Shown here: one piece after another, positions 26,656 through 34,336 of the stretch
Position numbering within the stretch: the first letter of the stretch is position 1
Layout: each line of letters opens with the position of its first letter
Made by a program: the position numbers and the translations under genes
Assembly: GCF_003260195.1 (NCBI RefSeq)
Contig: NZ_QEIH01000003.1
Coordinates: forward strand, 186,001 to 250,000
Source of the DNA: Lutibacter citreus
GTDB lineage: Bacteria; Bacteroidota; Bacteroidia; Flavobacteriales; Flavobacteriaceae
DNA: 64,000 nucleotides
Direction: 5' to 3'
Notes under the pieces: model-generated
Told to the model about the DNA's origin: nothing
What the model saw: only the letters and a program-made list of their open reading frames with translations
Database searches by the model: none

Positions 26656-26690
26656 AAAAACTAGTAATAATTTATTTATTACTAGTTTTT
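26656..26690 (-). terminator. Intrinsic terminator of the beta-barrel gene
   Basis: A perfect 15-bp stem AAAAACTAGTAATAA / TTATTACTAGTTTTT with a 5-base loop, 27 bp downstream of the minus-strand beta-barrel gene. Confidence 0.75.
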
Positions 26691-26717
26691 CTATGTTTCT
26701 ATTAAAATATTTCTGAG

Positions 26718-27338
26718 TTATTCTTTCTTTTTGGTTAAGCTATATGATAAACTGAAAATCAACTGGTCAGGTCTTGAGTCTAGTTTAAAAGTTTTATCAG
26801 CTTTTGAAAAATCAGCTTCATTTTCATTTAAACCTCTTTCATATCTAGCGTCAATTCCAAATCGGCCAAATTCAAGAGAAGCACCAATATTTATTCCTAC
26901 GGAATATTCGTTTTCAACATCTTTAATATCAATACCTTTTAAATCATTCTTTAAAATATATTGAAATGCAGGACCTGCAAATACATGTAAAGGACCAATT
27001 ACTTTTAGGCCAACCAATACAGGAACATCAATTTTAGAAATTTTGTAATCCTCTGTATTTTCTGAATTTAATTTGTATTGGCTAGTTGTTTTAGTATAAA
27101 CTAATTCAGGACGTAAATAAATAGCTCCTAGGTTAATTTTACCAAAAACACCAACATTATATCCTGATTTTCTTTCTCCTTTATTTTCTATAATATTTCC
27201 AATTTCACTAGAGGCATCTTTTAGTTCTCCATTAGAATTATAGTTTAATCCAGCCTTAATACCAAATCCGTTTTGAGCGTTAACAAACACAATACTAGTT
27301 AAAAAAATTAGGGTAAAAAGTAAACTTCTTTTTTTCAT
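26718..27338 (-). CDS. Outer membrane beta-barrel protein (PorT/OmpA-like barrel)
   Basis: A 206-residue protein with a signal peptide (about 1-21, ending VNAQ) followed by alternating hydrophobic/polar strands: FGIKAGLNYNS, YNVGVFGKINLG, IYLRPELVYTKT, ISKIDVPVLVGLKV, LHVFAGPAF and a C-terminal LIFSLSYSLTKK. This matches the 8-stranded outer-membrane beta-barrel family common in Bacteroidota. Its partner or ligand is unknown. Confidence 0.85.
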   Translation of the reverse strand: MKKRSLLFTLIFLTSIVFVNAQNGFGIKAGLNYNSNGELKDASSEIGNIIENKGERKSGYNVGVFGKINLGAIYLRPELVYTKTTSQYKLNSENTEDYKISKIDVPVLVGLKVIGPLHVFAGPAFQYILKNDLKGIDIKDVENEYSVGINIGASLEFGRFGIDARYERGLNENEADFSKADKTFKLDSRPDQLIFSLSYSLTKKKE

Positions 27339-27389
27339 ATTAATTAATTTTTAGGGTTAATTTATAATAATAACGAAAAAAGAAATATT

Positions 27390-28343
27390 TTATTTTCTGG
27401 CTATTACTTTTTCAACGGCACTAACAATAGCTTTATCGTTTAGTTTGTATTTTTCCATTAATTGGGCAGGAGTTCCAGATTCTCCAAAGCTATCATTTAC
27501 AGCTACAAATTCTTGAGGTACTAGGTTGTTTTGTACTAATACTCTTGAAATACTTTCACCTAAACCTCCAATTATATTGTGTTCTTCAGCTGTAACAATA
27601 CAGCCTGTTTTAGCAACAGATTTTAAAATTGAATCTTCATCTAAAGGTTTAATTGTATGAATATTAATAACTTCTGCACTTATTCCTTTTGTATCTAATT
27701 GCTCTGCGGCTTGCAAAGCTTCCCAAACTAAATGTCCAGTAGCAACAATTGTAACGTCTGTTCCTTCTGTAAGATTAATTGCTTTTCCAACAATAAACTC
27801 TTGATCTTCAGGTATAAATAAAGGTACAACAGGTCTTCCAAAACGTAAATATACGGGTCCTTCATAGTCAGCAATAGCAATGGTTGCTGCTTTAGTTTGG
27901 TTATAATCACAGGTATTTATAACCGTCATTCCTGGTAACATTTTCATTAAACCAATATCTTCTAATATTTGGTGAGTTGCACCATCTTCACCTAAAGTTA
28001 AACCAGCGTGTGAAGCACAAATTTTTACATTTTTATTAGAATATGCAATAGATTGACGAATTTGATCATATACTCTCCCTGTTGAAAAGTTGGCAAAGGT
28101 TCCTGTAAAAGGGATTTTACCACCAATAGTTAATCCAGCAGCAATACCAATCATATTGGCTTCAGCAATACCTATTTGAAAAAAACGTTCAGGGTTTTCT
28201 TCAATAAATTTTTCCATTTTTAAAGAGCCAATCAAATCGGCACATAAAGCAACTACATTTGGATTTTTTCTCCCTAATTCAGCCAATCCAGCTCCAAATC
28301 CAGACCTAGTATCTTTCTTTTCAGTAAACGTGTATTTCTTCAT
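27390..28343 (-). CDS. Transketolase C-terminal subunit
   Basis: A 317-residue protein covering the pyrimidine-binding and C-terminal domains of transketolase (starts KKDTRSGFGAGLAELG; the pyrimidine-site Glu lies in FFQIGIAEANMIGIAAGL; the C-terminal domain starts near GTDVTIVATG). Many Bacteroidota encode transketolase as two subunits. Here no N-terminal (thiamine diphosphate-binding) subunit gene is next to it: upstream is Maf and downstream the barrel gene. The partner must be elsewhere in the genome. Together they interconvert pentose-phosphate sugars. Confidence 0.9.
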   Translation of the reverse strand: MKKYTFTEKKDTRSGFGAGLAELGRKNPNVVALCADLIGSLKMEKFIEENPERFFQIGIAEANMIGIAAGLTIGGKIPFTGTFANFSTGRVYDQIRQSIAYSNKNVKICASHAGLTLGEDGATHQILEDIGLMKMLPGMTVINTCDYNQTKAATIAIADYEGPVYLRFGRPVVPLFIPEDQEFIVGKAINLTEGTDVTIVATGHLVWEALQAAEQLDTKGISAEVINIHTIKPLDEDSILKSVAKTGCIVTAEEHNIIGGLGESISRVLVQNNLVPQEFVAVNDSFGESGTPAQLMEKYKLNDKAIVSAVEKVIARK

Positions 28344-28397
28344 GTTTTAGTTGTAAATAAAAATCTTTCAAAAATAATGATATTTGACTATTTTGGT

Positions 28398-28979
28398 TTA
28401 GAAATTCAATAATTCTTCATAAACTTTATGAACAGGTAATCCCATTACATTAAAATAACTTCCTTCAAGTTTTGTTACTCCTATATAGCCAATCCATTCT
28501 TGAACTCCATAGGCTCCAGCTTTATCAAAAGGTTTATATTTTTTAACATAGTATTCTATTTCTTCATTACTTAAATTTTTAAAAGTAACTTTTGTAGTAT
28601 CAAAAAATATTTTTTCTTTATCTTTTGAAAGTAAGCAAACAGATGTTATTACTTTATGAGTTTTTCCAGATAATTTACTTAACATTTTAATAGCTTCAAC
28701 CTTGTTTTTAGGTTTTTCCAAGGCACTATTTTCTAACCAGACAATTGTATCTGAAGTAATTACGATATCATTTTCTTTTAAGTTGGTTTTAAAAAGTTTT
28801 GCTTTTTCAAGTGCTAAAAAATTAGTGATTTGTTCTTCTTTTAGTGAAGAATTATAAACCTCATTAATTTCTTTCACTTTTATGATGAAATTAATATCTA
28901 ATTCTTTTAAAAGTTCCTGACGTCTTGGTGAGCCCGAAGCTAGTATTATATTTTTATTTTTTAATTTCTTTGATAACAT
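28398..28979 (-). CDS. maf: Maf-family nucleoside triphosphate pyrophosphatase
   Basis: A 193-residue house-cleaning enzyme that hydrolyses non-canonical or excess nucleoside triphosphates to monophosphates. It has the N-terminal ASGSPRRQELL loop, the SDTIVWLE active-site Asp, KAGAYGVQEWIG and the C-terminal YFNVMGLPV. Its ATG follows directly on the stop codon of the UbiA gene (no gap). The subtype (dTTP/UTP or m7GTP) is not assigned. Confidence 0.92.
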   Translation of the reverse strand: MLSKKLKNKNIILASGSPRRQELLKELDINFIIKVKEINEVYNSSLKEEQITNFLALEKAKLFKTNLKENDIVITSDTIVWLENSALEKPKNKVEAIKMLSKLSGKTHKVITSVCLLSKDKEKIFFDTTKVTFKNLSNEEIEYYVKKYKPFDKAGAYGVQEWIGYIGVTKLEGSYFNVMGLPVHKVYEELLNF

Positions 28980-29891
28980 TTATTGAGTTTTTATAAAAAG
29001 GTAGATGGAACTAATAGCTAAAAATATTATTACCTTTAATATAGTATTTAATTTGTGAAACTTTTTTTGTGAATTAATTAATCTTAATTTTAGAGAAACA
29101 TAAATTAAAGGAATCCCGATAAATATTAACAAAAATAAACTAAAATATAGATTTATTTCAGAGTAATTCCAAACAAAAATGAGTGTCATAAATATTGGTG
29201 GAAAACACAAATAAGAAGCTAAATATTTTATTCTGTTTCTACCGAAAACTAAAGGTAAGGTGTTTAAATTTAGTTGATTATCTTTATTGATATTTTCTAT
29301 GTCTTTAATTATTTCTCTAATTAAATTGAGAAAAAAAACAAAGACAATAAGAATAGAAATAATAAAAGTAACCGTTTGATTATTAATATTATTATTTGAA
29401 TAGTTTATATCAAAAAAGACTAATAAACTAAGGCTTAAGCTTAATAATATTGAAATTATAAAATTCCCTAAAAATGGAATTCCTTTAAATTTTTTGGAAT
29501 AATAATAGAGTAGTAGTGAGGCCCCAATAAAAAGTATAGATAGTGATGGTTTAGAAATAGTTAAACATAATTGAATTCCTAAAATTAATCCTATTGAATT
29601 TATGTATAAGTACCAACGTTTTGCTTTTTCTAATGATACTAAATTAGAAACTGTTTGTTCTTTAGGTTTGTTTATCTTATCAATTTTATTGTTGTTTATA
29701 TCATTAATTAAATATCCTCCAGTTGTTATAAATAAAACAGAAATAAGTAATTGATAAAATTGAATATAACTTAAGTTTGTTTCAATAGAATAATAATTAA
29801 ACAATTGAAACCTAATTAGAAAAAATGTATATGCAACTAGTATTACATTTTTTATTATTATTTTTTGAACTGATACTCGGTTAAATATCAT
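28980..29891 (-). CDS. UbiA-family prenyltransferase
   Basis: A 303-residue membrane protein with about 8 to 9 predicted helices. The two Asp-rich motifs of UbiA enzymes are seen: NDINNNKIDKINKP near 65-78 and REIIKDIENINKD near 195-207. It transfers a prenyl chain to an aromatic or glycerol-phosphate acceptor; flavobacterial members are often annotated as geranylgeranylglycerol-phosphate geranylgeranyltransferase-like. The acceptor is not known here. It is immediately followed by maf. Confidence 0.85.
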   Translation of the reverse strand: MIFNRVSVQKIIIKNVILVAYTFFLIRFQLFNYYSIETNLSYIQFYQLLISVLFITTGGYLINDINNNKIDKINKPKEQTVSNLVSLEKAKRWYLYINSIGLILGIQLCLTISKPSLSILFIGASLLLYYYSKKFKGIPFLGNFIISILLSLSLSLLVFFDINYSNNNINNQTVTFIISILIVFVFFLNLIREIIKDIENINKDNQLNLNTLPLVFGRNRIKYLASYLCFPPIFMTLIFVWNYSEINLYFSLFLLIFIGIPLIYVSLKLRLINSQKKFHKLNTILKVIIFLAISSIYLFIKTQ

Positions 29892-29926
29892 AATTCAAAA
29901 TGTATTGTGCGTTTAAGATTTTTTTT

Positions 29927-30322
29927 CTATTCTGGTTCGTCATCTTGTGGCTTTATATAAGCAGCATCAATAATAGTAGTTAGCTTTAATAATTGATTTT
30001 GTAATGATTTTGCATCGCCTTCAACTTTTAATATAAAAATAGGGTTTTTGCTTATTTTTTCTGTTATATGAAGATTTTTTTTACTTTTTAATTGAACAAC
30101 TTCAAAATTATATTTTTTAAGTATAGAATTTAAATTTTCTGAAGCTTTTTTATCAATAGCATAAAACTTTCCTTCTTTATATATTAATTCACTTTTCGTT
30201 TTTCCATAGATGACTAACTCTTTTTTATTAAAATTAGCATCTTTATTTATGGGTTTGTCTTGTTTAGCCATAGAACAATTTATTAAAAATAATGAGATAG
30301 TAATTACTTTTAGAATATTCAT
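29927..30322 (-). CDS. Small lipoprotein resembling the pro-domain of the adjacent subtilisin
   Basis: 131 residues with lipobox LINC (Cys16), so probably membrane-anchored. From residue 19 it can be aligned by eye with residues 1-118 of the protease encoded upstream on the same strand: both begin MAKQ, both carry a Lys-rich middle, and both end in [IV][DE]AAYIKP (residues 118-125 here, 109-116 there). Subtilisin pro-domains act as folding helpers and tight inhibitors. A stand-alone copy next to the enzyme may therefore be a dedicated inhibitor. That role is inference. The gene lies 67 bp downstream of the protease gene. Confidence 0.7.
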   Translation of the reverse strand: MNILKVITISLFLINCSMAKQDKPINKDANFNKKELVIYGKTKSELIYKEGKFYAIDKKASENLNSILKKYNFEVVQLKSKKNLHITEKISKNPIFILKVEGDAKSLQNQLLKLTTIIDAAYIKPQDDEPE

Positions 30323-30389
30323 TTTTCACTTTTAAATAAATATGCTTGCGCTTTTGTAAACGCAAGCATATAAATATAGTATTTAATTT

Positions 30390-33083
30390 TTAAGATATAA
30401 TTGGTCTTGGGTAGTATATTTCAACCTTCCATTGATTTGCAGGGTTAATTTTAACATACTCATTTCCTTTAAAGAAGTATATTTTATTACTCTTACCATT
30501 CCATAAAGCACAATCTAGCCCGTTTGTAAAAGGAGCAGCTAAACCTGGCCAATTTCTTGTAATTGGTTTAGGATAACCTGCTTCTACTTTAAAACTATTG
30601 CTTGGGTTTACTTTAATGTATTCATTTCCTTTAAAGAAATAAATTCTTTGATTGGTACCACTCCAAATAGCAGCATTTACACCTGATGCAAAAGAAGCTG
30701 GAAAACCTTGCCAATTTCCTGCAATTGGTTTTGGATATCCTGGATCTACTGCCCAACTATTATTTGGATCTACACGCAAATATTGACTTCCTTTAAAGAA
30801 ATAAATTTTATTGTTTTTATCATTTCCAACAACAGCATCTAAATTTGAAGTAAAAGAAGTTGGAAAACCAGGCCAATTTCCAGCAATGGGTTTTGGGTAT
30901 CCTAAGTCTACTTCCCAATTTTTATTTGGGTTTACACGCACATATTGATTTCCTTGAAAGAAATAGGCCCTTCCATTTTTATTGGCCCAAAAAGATGCAT
31001 CTAAATTTTGTCCAAAATTATTTGGAAAACCAGGCCAATTAGAATCAATATTTAAAGCAGCAAAAGCTTGTTTTAAATCTGGTCTTTTTCCTATTCTATT
31101 AGTTGCTATTAATTTTGGATAACCAGTACCTCGTTTCCAATTATTAAATGGATCAATTCTTACATAATTTTCACCTTTAAAAAAATAAACTTTTTTATTA
31201 GTACCACTCCATACAGCTGCAGCAATATCATTGTTAAATGAACCACTTAAACCTTCCCAATTACCTGCAATTGTTCTTGGATAGCCAGATTCTACTGTAA
31301 AATTGTTACTAGGGTTTACACGAATGTATTGATCGTTTTTAAAGAAATATATTTTGTTGTTTTTACTATTCCAAATAGCAGCATTTACACCAGATGCAAA
31401 AGAAGTTGGGAAACCAGGCCAATTTCCTGTAATTGGTTTTGGATATCCTGGATCTACCGCCCAATTATTATTAGGATTTACACGTAAATATTGGCTTCCT
31501 TTAAAAAAGTATACTTTGTTATTTGTATTACTCCATAAAGCAGCGTTTATTCCATTGGTAAAAGAAGCTGGAAAACCAGGCCAATTTCCTGCAATTGGTT
31601 TTGGATATTCAGGTTCTACGCTCCAATTTGCATTTGGGTCTATTTTTACATATTCACTTCCTTTAAACATGTAAATTTTATCGCTTTTTCCATTCCATAA
31701 TGCGGCATCAATGCCTCTACCAAAAGAGGAAGCAGGTAGTCCTTTCCAATTAGATTTTCCAGATTGTTCAATATTACCGCTAAATCGCATTTGATTAGAA
31801 CCAGTATTTCGCATTATATTTCTTGCAGTTCTAGGCGTTAATAATGTTTTTCCTCTAGCTTTTAATCTTCCTTGAATACATGCAATAGAACCAGTAACTA
31901 TTGGGCTAGCACTTGATGTACCACTAAAAGAACGTGTATACCAGAGGTTATCATTACCACCTTGTTGTAAATCACCATAACCAGTACTAGCAACATTTCT
32001 TCCCCAACCTTGTACATCTACTCTAGAACCCCAATTTGAAAACCCTAAGGCTGTTCTATCATTACTTGAAGAAGGAGAACCTGCTCCAACCATAATAGCT
32101 CCACATTGTGGATTTCTTAAGTTAAATGGGTTTTTCCAATTAGAAGGAAAACCTATATCTTTATGATTAAAAATATCGCTATCTAAGTCTTCAGCTCCAT
32201 TTCCAGCAGCTTCAACTACAATAATACCTTTTGATGTTGCGTATAAAATAGCAGCAAAATCGTCTGGCCACCATTCAATAGCTATATAACCATCTTGTGA
32301 AATATTGTCATCTGCAGCTGGTCCAGATCTATGAACTTCCAGTAAAATTATATCTCCTGCATTTAATTCGTCTGCAGCATTTATAATTGCTTGAGAAGTA
32401 CCTAATCCTCCATGATATGATATTGCACTAATATGAGAGTTATGAGAAATTCCAGTAACTCCAAATCCATTATCATCAGCACCCATAATTCCTAACACTG
32501 CGGTTCCATGGTTTTCAGAACCTGCTCTGTTTACTCCTTCTAAAAGGCCTCCAGAATTTTCTTGTAAATCTTCATGGCTAAAATTAAATCCTCTTTCTAT
32601 ATCAATAATGTCAATTCCTTCACCTCTTCCTCCTCCAAATTGCCAAGCAAATTTAGCATCAACTCCTAGTGGAGCGTTGTTTAAATATCCCTGATTTCCA
32701 GAAAAATCTGGTGTGTTAGAAGGTTCTGATGATGCAGGTTTAATATATGCAGCTTCAACTAATTCATCTTTTAATAGATCGTCGCGCATTTTCTCTAAAT
32801 TTTTGGCATTAGAAATATTAAAAAATGATTTTGGATCGAATTTAATTTTTTTGAATTTTTTTGTAATTTCTGAGGAAATTTTAATACTTTTTCCTTTTCT
32901 CGAAAAAATTGGGTTTAGTTTAATTTTTTCTTTTCTAAACAACTTTTGTAACGACTCAATTTTAGCCTTTGAAACTATTTTAGAAGAAATTTCTTTATTA
33001 GATTTCATTCTAATTTTAGCATCTTTCTTAAAGATAACTACTAATTCTGGTTTCTCTGATTCTGTAATAACTTGTTTTGCCAT
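30390..33083 (-). CDS. Subtilisin-like (S8) serine protease with eight hemopexin repeats
   Basis: 897 residues. Pro-domain about 10-118; S8 catalytic domain about 135-430 with triad Asp161 (IIDIE), His192 (NHGTAVLG) and Ser390 (SGTSSASP), and oxyanion Asn295 (AAGNG). From 445 there are eight hemopexin-like repeats with a 54-residue period (starting near 445, 500, 554, 608, 682, 736, 790 and 844). Each has NWxG, IYFFKG[NS]xYxx[VI][ND]P and GYPKPI. A linker at about 660-681 splits them into two sets of four, i.e. two likely four-bladed propellers. No signal peptide is seen, and an in-frame TAA nine bases before the ATG rules out a longer N-terminus. No type IX sorting domain is evident. How or whether it is exported is unknown. 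Confidence 0.92.
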   Translation of the reverse strand: MAKQVITESEKPELVVIFKKDAKIRMKSNKEISSKIVSKAKIESLQKLFRKEKIKLNPIFSRKGKSIKISSEITKKFKKIKFDPKSFFNISNAKNLEKMRDDLLKDELVEAAYIKPASSEPSNTPDFSGNQGYLNNAPLGVDAKFAWQFGGGRGEGIDIIDIERGFNFSHEDLQENSGGLLEGVNRAGSENHGTAVLGIMGADDNGFGVTGISHNSHISAISYHGGLGTSQAIINAADELNAGDIILLEVHRSGPAADDNISQDGYIAIEWWPDDFAAILYATSKGIIVVEAAGNGAEDLDSDIFNHKDIGFPSNWKNPFNLRNPQCGAIMVGAGSPSSSNDRTALGFSNWGSRVDVQGWGRNVASTGYGDLQQGGNDNLWYTRSFSGTSSASPIVTGSIACIQGRLKARGKTLLTPRTARNIMRNTGSNQMRFSGNIEQSGKSNWKGLPASSFGRGIDAALWNGKSDKIYMFKGSEYVKIDPNANWSVEPEYPKPIAGNWPGFPASFTNGINAALWSNTNNKVYFFKGSQYLRVNPNNNWAVDPGYPKPITGNWPGFPTSFASGVNAAIWNSKNNKIYFFKNDQYIRVNPSNNFTVESGYPRTIAGNWEGLSGSFNNDIAAAVWSGTNKKVYFFKGENYVRIDPFNNWKRGTGYPKLIATNRIGKRPDLKQAFAALNIDSNWPGFPNNFGQNLDASFWANKNGRAYFFQGNQYVRVNPNKNWEVDLGYPKPIAGNWPGFPTSFTSNLDAVVGNDKNNKIYFFKGSQYLRVDPNNSWAVDPGYPKPIAGNWQGFPASFASGVNAAIWSGTNQRIYFFKGNEYIKVNPSNSFKVEAGYPKPITRNWPGLAAPFTNGLDCALWNGKSNKIYFFKGNEYVKINPANQWKVEIYYPRPIIS

Positions 33084-33661
33084 TTTTAATTATTTTTTGG
33101 TTAGTAAATAGAATTTTCCCCAAAATTTTGAGAGGAGGAGAGAAGATGAAATTTTGGAAATATTTTGTTTTTAATTAAATGAAAAAAAATTTCTTCCGTT
33201 GAATATCTCACAAATTTGCATAGAGGTTTATTCAATAAATTATTACTCCTTTTTTGAGGATTATGAGCTATAAGTTAATCAATAAAAAGGATTTTACCAA
33301 GTTAAAGTGTTGAAAAATAAATAAATAGGTGAAAATTCAGGAGTAGATTTCACTCTTATTATTAAATTAAGGGCTCTACTTTATTATAGCTTTTAGAAGA
33401 AATATAAAAAATATAATGATGATTAAGAGATACAAAATTTTACTCAGAAAATGATTTTTAATTTAAAAACATTGCTAAAACTAAGTTTTTTAGGTGTAAT
33501 AATTTTGGTTGTTTTAGTACTAATTTAATAGCCTGTATTTTGCCTTTTATTTTCTTAAAAAGAGGATAAATATTAAATTTTAACAAAGAAAAGATGATTC
33601 AATAAGTATTTTTATTTTAAACCTGAAGTTAAAACTTAGTAAAATAATGGAATAAATTTAT
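33084..33661. other. Gene-poor stretch between smpB and the protease gene
   Basis: 578 bp of very AT-rich sequence that must hold the promoter of the minus-strand protease gene. I see no recognised gene or strong hairpin. A 25-codon frame at 33451-33528 on the plus strand, listed separately, encodes a hydrophobic peptide. Confidence 0.5.
33451..33528 (+). CDS. Possible 25-residue hydrophobic peptide
   Basis: ATG to TAA encodes a peptide with Lys residues in the first ten positions followed by a continuous hydrophobic stretch (FLGVIILVVLVLI), a single transmembrane helix in form. In AT-rich DNA such short frames arise by chance, and no promoter or homology can be shown. Confidence 0.2.
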   Translation: MIFNLKTLLKLSFLGVIILVVLVLI

Positions 33662-34120
33662 TTAATTAAATTCTTTTTTTATTCTTGCTAAATCTTTTTT
33701 ATTATCACGGTCTTTCATTACTTCACGTTTATCGTAATTTTTCTTTCCTCTACATAATGCAATATCCAATTTGGCCCAACCTTTATCGGTTAAGAACAGC
33801 TTTAAAGGGATAATAGTAAGTCCAACATTTTGAACTTCTTTTTGTAGTTTTTTAAGTTCTTGTTTATTAAGCAAGAGTTTTCGTTCACTTTTAGGACTAT
33901 GATTGTAAGAATGACCATACAAATATTCTTCAATAAACATATTAATTACAAACAGCTCTCCTTGCTCATTAAATTCACAAAAACTTTCTGTAATACGCGC
34001 TTTACTTTCACGAATTGACTTTATTTCAGTTCCAGTTAATTGAATCCCGGCAGTATATCTATCTAAAATCTCGTATTCAAAACGAGCCTTTTTATTTTGT
34101 ATGTTAATTCTCTTCTGCAT
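33662..34120 (-). CDS. smpB: SsrA-binding protein SmpB
   Basis: A 152-residue protein that binds tmRNA and delivers it to stalled ribosomes for trans-translation. Hallmarks: NKKARFEYEILDRYTAGIQLTGTEIKSIR, LLLNKQELKKL, LTIIPLKLFLTDKGWAKLDIALCRGKKNYDKRE and the basic C-terminal tail (DRDNKKDLARIKK). Length is normal. The tmRNA gene itself is not in this window. Confidence 0.95.
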   Translation of the reverse strand: MQKRINIQNKKARFEYEILDRYTAGIQLTGTEIKSIRESKARITESFCEFNEQGELFVINMFIEEYLYGHSYNHSPKSERKLLLNKQELKKLQKEVQNVGLTIIPLKLFLTDKGWAKLDIALCRGKKNYDKREVMKDRDNKKDLARIKKEFN

Positions 34121-34265
34121 ATAACTACAAATGTACTATAAATTTTAAAGATTAATTTTAGAAAAACATTACTTTTAATATTTATAAAAGGGGCTGTCTA
34201 AAAATATAATTTTTCATCATCCTAAACTTGTTAAAGGTTCTCATATTTATTATTAATTTAATGAG

Positions 34266-34286
34266 ATTCTGAAATAATTTCAGAAT
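34266..34286. repeat. REP-like palindrome (ATTCTGAAAT / ATTTCAGAAT)
   Basis: A perfect 21-bp palindrome followed by GACGAAC, of the TTCAGAATGACG type that is widely dispersed in Flavobacteriaceae genomes. It lies between smpB and clpB. Related elements in this window are at 42266-42313 and 51995-52015. Confidence 0.6.
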
Positions 34287-34336
34287 GACGAACTTTATTA
34301 CTTTTTAAACAGCTTCTTTCTTAGTTTTAATATTAA

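Noticed and set aside
30860..31674. Plus-strand frames across the hemopexin repeats
   Set aside because: These are antisense shadows of the repeated minus-strand coding sequence.
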